In this document: one piece after another, positions 23,436-31,801 of the stretch
Layout of the letters: each line of letters opens with the position of its first letter
Position numbering within the stretch: the first letter of the stretch is position 1
Notes under the pieces: generated by a model
What the model was told of the DNA's origin: nothing
The model's database searches: none
What the model saw: the letters and a program-made list of their open reading frames with translations, nothing else
Program-made: the position numbers and the translations under genes
NCBI GenBank assembly: GCA_934589225.1
Contig: CAKTNS010000020.1
Span: forward strand, 1-45,951
Reading direction: 5' to 3'
Length of the DNA: 45,951 bases
Origin: an uncultured Oscillospiraceae bacterium
GTDB taxonomy: Bacteria > Bacillota > Clostridia > Oscillospirales > Oscillospiraceae

Positions 23436-24068
23436 ATGAAGCAGTGTGTGATTTTTTGCGCGGCGGGGTTTGAAGCGCTCATTGCCCCGCTGACGGGCAG
23501 CGAGCTGGTGATTGCCGCCGACGGCGGGCTGCGGTATACCCAGGCCCTGGGGGTTTCTCCCCAGGCCATCATAGGGGACTTTGATTCTCTGCACTATGTG
23601 CCCCAGGGGGCGGAGGTCTTCCCGGTGGAAAAGGACGATACGGACAGTATGCTGGCCGTCAAGCTGGGCCTCTCCCGGGGCTATGACCGTTTTTTACTCT
23701 ACGGGGCCATGGACGGGGAGCGGCTGGACCATACGGTGGCCAACTACCAGCTGCTGTCCTTTCTGGCAGACCACGGGGCCCGGGGCATACTGGTGGGGAA
23801 CCAATTCTGCGCCACCGTCATTAAAAACGGCGGTCTCCGTTTCCCCGGCGGGAACGAAGGGGACATCTCCGTATTCTGCATGGGAAAGGACGCCCGGGGC
23901 GTGAATATCCGGGGGCTTTACTACCCCCTGGAAAACGGCACCCTGACCAGCGGCTTTCCCCTGGGGGTCAGCAACCATTTTACCCAGGACCCCGCCACCG
24001 TTTCCGTGGAGGACGGCAGCCTTCTGATCCTGTGGCGCAGAGCCGCGGGGCTGCCGGAATATTTATAA
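23436..24068 (+). CDS. Thiamine pyrophosphokinase
   Basis: A 210-residue cytosolic kinase that transfers pyrophosphate from ATP to thiamine to form thiamine diphosphate, the cofactor of transketolase. Seen: N-terminal strand CVIFCAAGFEALIAP, VIAADGGLRYTQALGV, the catalytic IIGDFDSL, PVEKDDTDSMLAVKLGL and YGAMDGERLDHTVANYQLL, all hallmarks of the ThiN/TPK family; the C-terminal beta domain (ISVFCMGKDARGVNIRGLYYPLENGTL) binds thiamine. AAGGAGC lies upstream of the ATG. It is followed 18 bp later by a P-type ATPase gene with no terminator between, so it is probably co-transcribed. A -10-like TAGACT at 23400 has no convincing -35 box. Confidence 0.93.
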   Translation: MKQCVIFCAAGFEALIAPLTGSELVIAADGGLRYTQALGVSPQAIIGDFDSLHYVPQGAEVFPVEKDDTDSMLAVKLGLSRGYDRFLLYGAMDGERLDHTVANYQLLSFLADHGARGILVGNQFCATVIKNGGLRFPGGNEGDISVFCMGKDARGVNIRGLYYPLENGTLTSGFPLGVSNHFTQDPATVSVEDGSLLILWRRAAGLPEYL

Positions 24069-24086
24069 AGAGAGGAATGGGTCACC

Positions 24087-26501
24087 ATGGATGAAACAAA
24101 ACCCGCACAACCCCAGCCAGGGCTCACCTCTGCCCAGGCAGAGGAACTGCTTGCCCAGGGCCTGGGGGCCGGAACCGGTGTTCAGCCGGGAAAAAGCGAA
24201 AAAGAAATTGTCCTCCGGCACTGCTTCACCTTCTTCAATCTGGTGTTTCTGGTGCTGGCGGTACTGCTGCTGATCGGCCGCAGCTCCGTTATGAATATGG
24301 GCTTCCTGGGGGTGGTGATCGTCAATACGGTCATCGGCATTTTCCAGGAGATCCGGGCCAAGCGGGCGGTGGAGCAGCTGTCTCTGCTTGCAAGAAAGCC
24401 TGTAAAGGTCCTGCGGGACGGAAATCTTACAGAGGTTCCCCCGGAGGACATTCTTCCGGGCGATCTGGCGGAGTTTACCCAGGGCGACCAGATTTGCGCC
24501 GACGGCATTCTGCGCTTTGGCACCCTGTTTGTAGATGAATCCCTCCTCACCGGTGAGGAGGACAGCGTGGAAAAGAACCCCGGGGACCCGGTCCATTCCG
24601 GCAGCATCGTTCTGGCGGGCCGGGGCCGGGCGGAACTGACGGAGGTGGGCCAGCATTGCTTCGCCGCCAAGCTTGCCCAGGAGGCCAAGCACAACCCCCA
24701 GGCCAAGAAAACGGAAATGACCAGGTCTCTGGACAGGCTCATCCTGTTTCTGGGCATTGCCCTGGTGCCTGTGGGCTGCATTTTGTTCCACCAGGAATAC
24801 ACGGTGCTGCATTTGAGTCTCCGAGAAAGCACCGAAGGCACCGTGGCCGCCCTGATCGGCATGATTCCAGAGGGGCTGTATCTGCTGACCAGCGTGGCCC
24901 TGGCGGTGTCCGCCCAGAAGCTCAGCCGCCAGCGGGTGCTGGTCCAGGATATGAACAGCATTGAGGCCCTGGCCCGGGTGGATGTGCTGTGCGTGGACAA
25001 AACCGGCACCATTACGGAGCCAGATATGGAAGTGGAAAACCTGATTCCCCTGGGTGACCTGCTGCCGGAGGAGCTGGAGGACATTCTCACCGCCATGTAC
25101 GGCGCCGTGCCCCCGGACAACGCCACCGCCAAGGCCATGGCAGAGCTGTTCCACGGGGAAAGCGACCTTGTCTGTCTCAACCGGGTGCCCTTCTCCTCGG
25201 AATACAAGTGGAGCGGCTGCGAATTTGCGGAGGCGGGCAGCTTTGTGGTAGGCGCGCCGGAATTCCTCCTGGGAGACCGGGAAGATCTCTGGAACATCTC
25301 CGACTGGACCGCCAAGGGCTACCGGGTGCTGATGGCCGCCCAATATGACGGCCCCCTTGCCCCCGGGAAGCTGGAGGGGGAGAAGGTCACCCCCATTGCC
25401 CTGGTGCTGCTCACCGGCAAGCTCCGGCCCAATGCCAAGGAGACCTTTGCCTACTTTGCCCAGCAGGGCGTTACCGTGAAGGTCATTTCCGGCGACAACC
25501 CCGCCACCGTCAGCATGATCGCCCAGCAGGCGGGCATTCCGGAGAGCGAACAGTACGTAGATGCCTCCACCCTGAAAACCCCGGAGCAGCTGCGGGAGGC
25601 GGCCGTCCGCTATACGGTCTTCGGCCGGGTAACACCCCAGCAGAAAAAGGACCTGATCGAGGCCCTGCAAAAGAAAAAGCACACCGTGGCCATGACCGGC
25701 GACGGCGTCAACGACTTGCTGGCCATGAAACAGGCGGACTGCGCCATTGCCATGGCCAGCGGTGCCCAGGCCGCCAGTCAGCTGGCAAGTTTGGTGCTGC
25801 TGGACTCGGATTTTTCCGCCATGCCCGGGGTGGTCAGCGAAGGCCGCCGGGTCATCAACAACATCCAGCGGGCAGCCTCTTTGTTCCTGGTGAAGAACAT
25901 TTTCTCCCTGTTTCTGTCCATTATCAGCCTCTTTACCGTGTGGCCCTACCCCCTGGAGCCCATTCACCTGTCGGTGATCTCCGCCATGACCATCGGTATC
26001 CCCTCCTTCATTCTGACCTTTGAGCCCAAATACGACCGCATCAAGGGCCGGTTCCTGCCGGAGGTGCTCCGCCGGGCCTTCCCAGGCGGGCTGACCAACG
26101 TCTTTGTGGTGCTGCTGTGCCAGATGTTCATGTCCGTATTCAGCCTTCCCAAGGAAGAGGTCTCCACCATCTGCGCGGCCATTTTGTCCTTTGTGGGCAT
26201 GCTGGTGCTGTATCAGATCTGCAAACCCTGCAACTGGTTCCGGGGCATCCTCTGGTGGGCCATGGCTTCAGGGATCGTCCTGTGCTTTACCCTGCTGGGG
26301 GACATTCTGGATTTGCGGACCTGGACCAGCGAAGTGCGGCTGGTGATGTTTACATTGCTTGTTATGACTCCCACGGTATTCTACTCCATTCAGCATGTCT
26401 TTGACTGGCTGGAAAAGACCCGGATGCGCTTCACCGCCTGGTGCAAAGGCCTCTGGGCCCGGCGGCCCTTCCAAAAGAAGAAGGGTCAGCGCCCCGCATA
26501 A
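24087..26501 (+). CDS. Cation-transporting P-type ATPase, CtpE-like
   Basis: An 804-residue membrane pump. Seen: two N-terminal helices, actuator ESLLTGEED near 154-162, the M4 motif LIGMIPEGLYLLTSVALAVS near 266, phosphorylation site CVDKTGTITEP near 305, MTGDGVNDLLAMK near 538, and six C-terminal helices after VINNIQRAASLFLVKNIF. The PEGL motif and FEPKYDRIKGRFL segment fit the CtpE-type calcium importers (and related streptococcal pumps) better than classical P2A or P3 pumps; there is no CPC metal motif. It is linked to the thiamine kinase upstream (18 bp) and a MocR regulator downstream (24 bp). Ca2+ is the best guess for substrate, not shown here. Confidence 0.88.
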   Translation: MDETKPAQPQPGLTSAQAEELLAQGLGAGTGVQPGKSEKEIVLRHCFTFFNLVFLVLAVLLLIGRSSVMNMGFLGVVIVNTVIGIFQEIRAKRAVEQLSLLARKPVKVLRDGNLTEVPPEDILPGDLAEFTQGDQICADGILRFGTLFVDESLLTGEEDSVEKNPGDPVHSGSIVLAGRGRAELTEVGQHCFAAKLAQEAKHNPQAKKTEMTRSLDRLILFLGIALVPVGCILFHQEYTVLHLSLRESTEGTVAALIGMIPEGLYLLTSVALAVSAQKLSRQRVLVQDMNSIEALARVDVLCVDKTGTITEPDMEVENLIPLGDLLPEELEDILTAMYGAVPPDNATAKAMAELFHGESDLVCLNRVPFSSEYKWSGCEFAEAGSFVVGAPEFLLGDREDLWNISDWTAKGYRVLMAAQYDGPLAPGKLEGEKVTPIALVLLTGKLRPNAKETFAYFAQQGVTVKVISGDNPATVSMIAQQAGIPESEQYVDASTLKTPEQLREAAVRYTVFGRVTPQQKKDLIEALQKKKHTVAMTGDGVNDLLAMKQADCAIAMASGAQAASQLASLVLLDSDFSAMPGVVSEGRRVINNIQRAASLFLVKNIFSLFLSIISLFTVWPYPLEPIHLSVISAMTIGIPSFILTFEPKYDRIKGRFLPEVLRRAFPGGLTNVFVVLLCQMFMSVFSLPKEEVSTICAAILSFVGMLVLYQICKPCNWFRGILWWAMASGIVLCFTLLGDILDLRTWTSEVRLVMFTLLVMTPTVFYSIQHVFDWLEKTRMRFTAWCKGLWARRPFQKKKGQRPA

Positions 26502-26525
26502 CGAGCAACAGAAAGGCGGTGTCCC

Positions 26526-27887
26526 ATGCGGACCTACGAACTGAAAAAATGCCCGGGACTGCCGCTGTATGAATCCCTCTACCGGGCCATCCGGGAGGAC
26601 ATCCTCTCCGGGGCCCTGCAGCCCGGGGAAAAGCTGCCCTCCAAGCGGGCTCTGGCCGCCAACTTAGAGGTTGGAAAAACCACCGTGGAAGGAGCCTATG
26701 CCCAGCTGCTGGAGGAGGGGTATATCGTCTCCCGGGAGCGTTCCGGCTTTTTTGTGGAGCAGGTGGAGCGGCCCCTTGTCCGGAAATCCCCGGCCCCCCG
26801 GCCCCTTCCCCCGGCAGACGCGCCGCCCAAGGCAGACCTGACGGGAAACGGCACCGGCCAATTTCCCTTTTCCGTATGGATCCGGCTTCAGCGGGAGGTC
26901 ATTCTGGACTATGGAGAGCAGCTTTTGCTGCCCCTCCACGCCCAGGGGGCCCTGGAGCTGCGGCAGGCCATCGCCCGGAATCTGGCGGATTTCCGGGGCT
27001 TAACCATCGACCCGGACTGCATTCTGGTGGGTGCGGGCACGGACTTTTTGTATAACCTTCTGCTGCAGCTGCTGGGTCAGGACAAGGTCTACGCCGTGGA
27101 GGACCCGGGCTACGGGAAGATCGGCAAAATCTACCGGGCCGGCGGGGTCCGGTGCCTGCCCATTCCCATGGATGACCAGGGCATTCGCCCGGAGTGCCTG
27201 GGGGATGCCCAGGTGCTGCACATCTCCCCTTCCCACCATTTCCCCACAGGCCTGGTCACCCCCCTCCCCCGCCGCCGGGCTCTGCTGGACTGGGCCCGGA
27301 AACGGGAGGGCTGGATCATTGAAGACGACTATGACACGGAGTTCCGCTTCCGGGGCCGGCCATTGCCCACGATGCAGGCCATGGACCCGGACCGGGTGAT
27401 CTATATGAACACCTTCTCCAAAACCCTGGCCCCCTCCATCCGTATCAGCTATATGGTGCTGCCCCCGGCCCTCATGGAAACCTTCCGGGAAAAGCTGGGC
27501 TTCTACGGCTGCACCGTCCCCAGCTTCGAGCAGTACACCCTGGCCCGGTTTTTAGACCGGGGCTATTTTGAAAAGCACATCAACCGCATGCGCAAATTCT
27601 ACCGGGCCCGCCGCAACCGGGTCATCGCCGCCCTGGAACACTGCCCCGCCGCGGACCGCTTTACCATCCTGGAACAGGATGCGGGCCTCCACTTCCTCCT
27701 GCAAGTGGACTCCCCCCTCTCCGGCCCTGCCCTGACAAAGAAATTCGCCGCCCAGGGCCTGAAAGTCCACCTGCTCAGCAGCTTCTATGAGACTCCCACC
27801 CCGGAAAGCGACAAAAGCCTGGTGATCAATTACTCCGCCGTAGACGAAGCCGCATTGGTCTCTGCCCTGGAACATCTGAATCTGTGA
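26526..27887 (+). CDS. MocR/PdxR-type regulator (GntR HTH fused to PLP aminotransferase fold)
   Basis: A 453-residue regulator. The first 75 residues are a winged GntR helix-turn-helix (LYESLYRAIREDILSGALQPGEKLPSKRALAANLEVGKTTVEGAYAQLLEEGYI). The rest is a type I aminotransferase-like domain with VEDPGYGKIGKIYRAGG, ISPSHHFPTGLV, EDDYDTEFRFRGRPLPTMQAMDP and the PLP lysine in NTFSKTLAPSIRISYMVLP near residue 300. MocR proteins sense PLP or amino-acid aldimines and control vitamin B6, GABA or amino-acid genes. Neither pdxST nor gab genes are adjacent, so the target is unknown; its own operon with the thiamine kinase and the Ca-type pump is a candidate. Confidence 0.92.
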   Translation: MRTYELKKCPGLPLYESLYRAIREDILSGALQPGEKLPSKRALAANLEVGKTTVEGAYAQLLEEGYIVSRERSGFFVEQVERPLVRKSPAPRPLPPADAPPKADLTGNGTGQFPFSVWIRLQREVILDYGEQLLLPLHAQGALELRQAIARNLADFRGLTIDPDCILVGAGTDFLYNLLLQLLGQDKVYAVEDPGYGKIGKIYRAGGVRCLPIPMDDQGIRPECLGDAQVLHISPSHHFPTGLVTPLPRRRALLDWARKREGWIIEDDYDTEFRFRGRPLPTMQAMDPDRVIYMNTFSKTLAPSIRISYMVLPPALMETFREKLGFYGCTVPSFEQYTLARFLDRGYFEKHINRMRKFYRARRNRVIAALEHCPAADRFTILEQDAGLHFLLQVDSPLSGPALTKKFAAQGLKVHLLSSFYETPTPESDKSLVINYSAVDEAALVSALEHLNL

Positions 27888-27895
27888 ACGACACA

Positions 27896-27932
27896 AAACG
27901 GGAACCGCTGTTCAGGGCGGTTCCCGTTTGTT
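27896..27932. terminator. Bidirectional terminator, copy A of a duplicated hairpin
   Basis: 13-bp stem (27896-27908 with 27917-27929), arms AAACGGGAACCGC and complement, between converging genes. Arms are almost identical to the hairpin at 31765-31798. Confidence 0.88.
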
Positions 27933-28708
27933 CAAATCAAACCACGTTCCAGGCAGAACGCATAAATACCGTCCTGCGCCACAGGACCGCAGAGGGCATC
28001 CGCAACGCTTTGGAGCTGCACGGAAGCGTTCCCCATGGCAACGCCGGTGCCGACGGCTTCCAGCATTTCGATGTCATTATTGCCGTCTCCAAAGGCCATG
28101 GCGTTTTCGGGGGACAACTGAAAATGACGGAGCACCGCCCGGATTCCTGCGCCTTTTCCGCCGCCGGCGGGGATCACGTCTACCGCCCGGTCCCACCAGG
28201 CGGCGATCTTTGCTCCGGTGACACCCTCTAAAATGGCGGGATATTCCGGTTCCCGAAGGCCAAGCATCAGCTGGTAGATGTTCTCCCGGCACAGTAACTC
28301 AAAATCCTCCGCTACCGGCAATGTCAGATTTCCAATGGCGGCATAGTCCGCCAAGTCCTGATCCAGCCCGTTGGTCCCGATCCGGTCTTTGGTTGCCGCG
28401 GCTACGGGTCTGCCGATGGAAGAAGCATTTTTGACGATTTGCGCCACCGCCTCCGGCGCAATGGGGTTTTCGTATATAGGGCCCCGTGCATCATAGCAGT
28501 AGGAGCCGTTAAAGGTCAGAAAGGCGTCAAACTCCACGCCCTCAAATGTGGGCACGCAAATCGGGGCGCGGCCTGTAGCAATGCAGATTTTGATGCCCTT
28601 GTCCTTGAGCCGCCTCAGGGCTTCCAGTGTCTTGGGGGAGGGCTGCCTTGCCCCCATCTCCAGCAATGTGCCGTCAATATCGAAGAACATGATTTTAATG
28701 GGATTCAT
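27932..28708 (-). CDS. Cof-type HAD-superfamily hydrolase
   Basis: A 258-residue cytosolic phosphatase. Seen: motif I FFDIDGTLLEMG, motif II ICIATGRAP, a large C2-type cap (residues about 80-185), and motif IV MAFGDGNNDIEML with the lysine-bearing GGGKGAGIRAVL upstream. These define the Cof/YbiV-type HAD hydrolases, which dephosphorylate sugar phosphates, flavin precursors or PLP. The ATG at 28708 overlaps the MFS stop by 4 bp and follows AAGGAG, so it is the last gene of the AraC-HD-MFS operon. A longer frame upstream lies inside the transporter gene and is discarded. Substrate unknown. Confidence 0.9.
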   Translation of the reverse strand: MNPIKIMFFDIDGTLLEMGARQPSPKTLEALRRLKDKGIKICIATGRAPICVPTFEGVEFDAFLTFNGSYCYDARGPIYENPIAPEAVAQIVKNASSIGRPVAAATKDRIGTNGLDQDLADYAAIGNLTLPVAEDFELLCRENIYQLMLGLREPEYPAILEGVTGAKIAAWWDRAVDVIPAGGGKGAGIRAVLRHFQLSPENAMAFGDGNNDIEMLEAVGTGVAMGNASVQLQSVADALCGPVAQDGIYAFCLERGLI

Positions 28709-29886
28709 TTGGAGATTTCTCCTTCCGGGGAAGATTTTGCAGTGGTGAAGAAAAGGATTCCTGTGCCGATGCCGGCCATCACCACACCGGCGGTCAGCAT
28801 GGCTCTTACCCCATAACCCAGCGCGATCCCACCGGCAAGATTTCCGGCAGAGCATCCAAGCGCATAGGCGGCGGTGCTAAAAGCCTGCCCTTTGACCATG
28901 TCGGCAGGGCGAACCATAGCCCCTGCATAGGATACCTGGGTCGGATGCAGAAAGCCGTAGGAGGTCATGTGCAGCAGCTGAAGCAGATAAACAGCAGAAA
29001 TGCTTTTGGCAGCAAAGAGAAGACAGGCGGCCCTTATGAGAAAGGTCACAGCGGAGATTCTCAGCAGTGCAGCATCGCTGAGCCGGGCGTGAATTCTGTC
29101 AAAGAAGAAAATCACCGGGGCGGTTACCAGGGAAGATAGAAACAGCGCTGTTCCCACATGGCTGCTGTTACCTCCGAGGGCACTGACAATTGCAATCAGA
29201 TAGTTTTCGGTCATCGCAAGAAACATTCCCAGAAAGGCGATCCCCAGAAGAGTCAGGCAGTAACGGGGATACTGCCGGAAAAACCTGAAAAGAGAGCAGC
29301 TGGCCTGAATCGTCCGGTTAGCAGACTCCGGTTTTTGAAGTTTGGGGTAACCCATCAGGGAAAAAATGCACAGACTCCGGGTCAGAAGCAAAAGCAGGAG
29401 CATCCAGGTCATACCCAGTCTTGCAATAACAAAGCCAAGCACCAGACTGGAAATGGCGGTTGCTGTTGAGCCAATGCCTCGGGCCGCACCGTAGTTGACA
29501 GGGTAGCCTGCCCGGCGGAAAGAAACACACAGCGCATTGAGCAGCGGAACCATCACATCGCTGCTCCACAGACCCACCGTGTATAAAACGGCGATCAGGG
29601 CTTGGGGGAGCTTCGGTATCAGCAGCAAGGAAAAGCAGGAAAAACAGAGGGTCGACAGGCCAAGCAGTATTTTTGTCAGAAGAAATTCCTTTGCCCGGTC
29701 AACACGGGCGGCCAAAACCGGCTGGGCCAGACAGGAACCAATACCGGATAAGGCCAACAGCACCCCCACTGTGCCGGAGGAAAGTCCCTGATCCAGAAGA
29801 TAGGTTGTCGCAAAGGCGGTAGTGCCGGAGTATGCTGCCCAGAAGGTAAACTGGGTAAGGCTGTATCGGGGTGTCAGATTTTTCAT
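28705..29886 (-). CDS. Major facilitator superfamily transporter
   Basis: A 393-residue protein with twelve membrane helices. It opens KNLTPRYSLTQFTFWAAYSGTTAFATTYLLDQGLSSGTVGVLLALSGIGSCLAQP and has the internal loops RVDRAKEFLLTK and NYGAARGIGSTATAISSLVLGF, which resemble the MFS_1-like/HcaT-NupG branch (3-phenylpropionate or nucleoside proton symporters). The second half repeats the fold, with FFDRIHARLSDAALLRISAVTFLIRA. It is 8 bp downstream of the HD gene and overlaps the HAD gene. It is less GC-rich than the housekeeping genes around it. Substrate unknown; an exporter role is equally possible. Confidence 0.88.
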   Translation of the reverse strand: MKNLTPRYSLTQFTFWAAYSGTTAFATTYLLDQGLSSGTVGVLLALSGIGSCLAQPVLAARVDRAKEFLLTKILLGLSTLCFSCFSLLLIPKLPQALIAVLYTVGLWSSDVMVPLLNALCVSFRRAGYPVNYGAARGIGSTATAISSLVLGFVIARLGMTWMLLLLLLTRSLCIFSLMGYPKLQKPESANRTIQASCSLFRFFRQYPRYCLTLLGIAFLGMFLAMTENYLIAIVSALGGNSSHVGTALFLSSLVTAPVIFFFDRIHARLSDAALLRISAVTFLIRAACLLFAAKSISAVYLLQLLHMTSYGFLHPTQVSYAGAMVRPADMVKGQAFSTAAYALGCSAGNLAGGIALGYGVRAMLTAGVVMAGIGTGILFFTTAKSSPEGEISK

Positions 29887-29894
29887 GGGGCACC

Positions 29895-30497
29895 TCAGGA
29901 ACGGAAACTGTTTTCCACCACACCGGGGAGGCAGTCATAAATCGAGCAGCCCATTCTCTTTTCAAACCGGGCTTTGATGGCCAGCACCGCCTTCCAGCGG
30001 TCCACGGTTGCCGGATGGACTCCATAGCGGAGGGTCACATCCACAAACCGCTTTTCAAGCAAACAGAATCCGGTAGGCAACGCCAGGGCATCGCACAGCT
30101 GCACCAGACGGTCATAGTCATCGTAGACCGCCGATTTTACAAACCGGGCAAGATACTCTTTGTCTGCCTGGGGCATGTCGAAGACCCCGATAGAGGAGGC
30201 AATATCCTGGATCATAAAGGCATGGGAAATGCAGATTTGGGCCGCTTTTTCCCAGCCTCGGGCCATGCAGTACCGGTAGCCGTCGATCAGATGCTGCTCG
30301 GAGCTGACCCCGGCGTGTCGGCCAATGTCGTGGAGCAAACCGTAAACATAGGCATCATAGGGGTCCAGACCGGGGCATTGCTCTGCGATATTTTCGCAGG
30401 CCATGGCCACATAGCGGCTGTGGGCCACCCAGGGTCCGGGATTTTCCATCCGGGCATCCACCAGGGCGTTCTCCGCATCATATTTTGTCAGCAGCAT
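29895..30497 (-). CDS. HD-domain phosphohydrolase-like protein
   Basis: A 200-residue cytosolic protein with the HD metal-binding pattern: His26 in WVAHSRYVAMACENIA, His56-Asp57 in YVYGLLHDIGRHAG, His near residue 92 in CISHAF, and an Asp in LVQLCDALALPTG. HD proteins of this size hydrolyse phosphate esters of nucleotides or related small molecules. GCGAGGAA precedes the ATG, directly after a long GC hairpin. It lies 132 bp downstream of the AraC gene and 8 bp upstream of the MFS gene. A joint uptake-and-dephosphorylation role with the MFS and HAD proteins is an inference. Confidence 0.85.
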   Translation of the reverse strand: MLLTKYDAENALVDARMENPGPWVAHSRYVAMACENIAEQCPGLDPYDAYVYGLLHDIGRHAGVSSEQHLIDGYRYCMARGWEKAAQICISHAFMIQDIASSIGVFDMPQADKEYLARFVKSAVYDDYDRLVQLCDALALPTGFCLLEKRFVDVTLRYGVHPATVDRWKAVLAIKARFEKRMGCSIYDCLPGVVENSFRS

Positions 30498-30512
30498 ACA
30501 GATTCCTCGCTT

Positions 30513-30550
30513 TCCGGAGGGCGGGCCGGGAAACCGGCCCGCCCTCCGGA
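30513..30550. repeat. Perfect 17-bp GC hairpin in the HD gene leader
   Basis: Arms 30513-30529 and 30534-30550 with a 4-base loop (GAAA on +, TTTC on -). It ends 15 bp before the HD start. There is no T-run on the - strand, so it is not a standard terminator; a translation-control or mRNA-stability element is possible. Confidence 0.7.
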
Positions 30551-30629
30551 CATATTGGACTGGAATTGGAAAGTGGGCCTTTCCTGCTCCCTGCTGACAG
30601 TATAATGCAGCATGGGCAGAAATACTATC

Positions 30630-31562
30630 TCATTTACGCTGATTTTTATAACGTTCGTGCCAATCTCTGCGGTATTCCCAGGGTGTACACCGGAAACGCA
30701 GCCTGAAAATCTTCCCAAAGTAGCTGCCGGAGCCAAAGCCGCAGCCATAGGCGATCTGGGTAATGGGGGTATCGGTATCCGCCAGAAGCTGGCAGGCTTT
30801 TTCCAGCCGGTACTCCCGTATATATTCCACGGGAGTCATACGCAGATTGGTTTGAAACAGCCGAAAGCAGCTCCGTTTGCTGATATGGCCGTAGGCCGCC
30901 AATTGGTCAACGGAAATCGGATTCTGGTAATGTTCATGGATATAGACCATCAGTGCTTTCACCAGCCGGTCTTCGCCTTCCGCCTGCGGTCCTTCTCCCA
31001 AAAGGGGCTCTGCCTGTTCCAATATCTTCTGCCAAATGGACATCAGGGCCTCTCGCAGCCTCCACTCATAGCCCCACTCCTCCGGGGATAGCTGAAAGGC
31101 CCGGAGAATATCTTCCAGAATTTCCTTCTGACCGGCATCTTCAGCGGAAAAGGCCAGTATTTCCAGGCCAGGCGCGGAGGTCAGAGGCAGAATGTATTTT
31201 TCTTCGATGCGGCTGCCGTGGCCTCCTGCCAGAAACACCGGGTCGAACAAGTGCAGCAATTGCACATTGGGAAGGTTCCCATCGGTCACACAGGTCGTAT
31301 GCAGGACGTTGGCATTGACGAACCCTCCGGAACCGGCGGGAAAGGCCCGGTTTCCGTGAGGCGTGGTATATTCCACGCAGCCGCTTTCCACATAAAACAA
31401 CTCCACCGCCTTGTGCCAGTGCCAAGGCGCGCCCAGAGCCATATACCGGTTCAGGTCTGCCCGGGTAGCAAGATAGGGAAAATCCGATGCCATTCCCGGC
31501 AGCAGTTCCTCCTTGTTTTCATCCCGGATATTGATTTCTTCCAGCAGCTTTATGGATGCCAT
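30630..31562 (-). CDS. AraC family transcriptional regulator with cupin sensor domain
   Basis: A 310-residue regulator. The N-terminal half is an AraC-type cupin (APWHWHKAVELFYVESGCVEYTTPHGNRAFPAGSGGFVNANVLHTT). The C-terminal 100 residues hold two helix-turn-helix units: NPISVDQLAAYGHISKRSCFRLFQTNLRMTPVEYIREYRLEKACQLL and PITQIAYGCGFGSGSYFGKIFRLRFRCTPWEYRR. GGAGG precedes the ATG. As first gene of the AraC-HD-MFS-HAD set it probably controls its own operon in response to a small carbohydrate-like or aromatic ligand. The effector is unknown. Confidence 0.9.
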   Translation of the reverse strand: MASIKLLEEINIRDENKEELLPGMASDFPYLATRADLNRYMALGAPWHWHKAVELFYVESGCVEYTTPHGNRAFPAGSGGFVNANVLHTTCVTDGNLPNVQLLHLFDPVFLAGGHGSRIEEKYILPLTSAPGLEILAFSAEDAGQKEILEDILRAFQLSPEEWGYEWRLREALMSIWQKILEQAEPLLGEGPQAEGEDRLVKALMVYIHEHYQNPISVDQLAAYGHISKRSCFRLFQTNLRMTPVEYIREYRLEKACQLLADTDTPITQIAYGCGFGSGSYFGKIFRLRFRCTPWEYRRDWHERYKNQRK

Positions 31563-31594
31563 GCGCCCTGCCTCCTTTTCCCATCGTTTTCTTT

Positions 31595-31623
31595 ACTATA
31601 ACACAGCATTTTCCCAATTTCAA
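31595..31623 (-). promoter_or_regulatory. Promoter of the AraC operon
   Basis: Read on the - strand: TTGAAA (31623-31618), 17-bp spacer, TATAGT (31600-31595), 33 bp before the start. Confidence 0.83.
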
Positions 31624-31730
31624 TTTTGACGTTCCGATAACAAGGGGGGGCCTGTCATACACCCCCTTTGCCACGTATGGGATTTGGGACTATACCGGCC
31701 AAACGGTATCACCATGGACGAACCTCCAAT

Positions 31731-31762
31731 AACTGTCAACTGTCCACTGTCAACTGTCAACT
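31731..31762. repeat. Heptamer array 4
   Basis: Four reverse-oriented units of the TTGACAG type (AACTGTC, one with CCACTGTC), directly beside the terminator of the dipeptidase gene. The remaining bases from 31624 to 31730 show no gene. Confidence 0.85.
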
Positions 31763-31798
31763 AAAAACGGGAACCGCTAGTCCATACGGTTCCCGTTT
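31763..31798 (-). terminator. Terminator of the C69 dipeptidase gene, copy B of a duplicated hairpin
   Basis: 12-bp stem (31798-31787 with 31776-31765), T-run on the - strand (31767-31763). Arms almost identical to 27896-27929. Confidence 0.9.
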
Positions 31799-31801
31799 CG
31801 T

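Noticed and set aside
24063..25967. 634-codon frame antisense to the CtpE-like pump
   Set aside because: Mirror of a high-GC gene; Gly/His/Gln-rich composition with no domain, and the sense strand has all P-type ATPase motifs.
30600..30629. TATAAT-like box on the + strand downstream of the AraC gene
   Set aside because: No -35 box at a suitable distance and no + strand gene follows.
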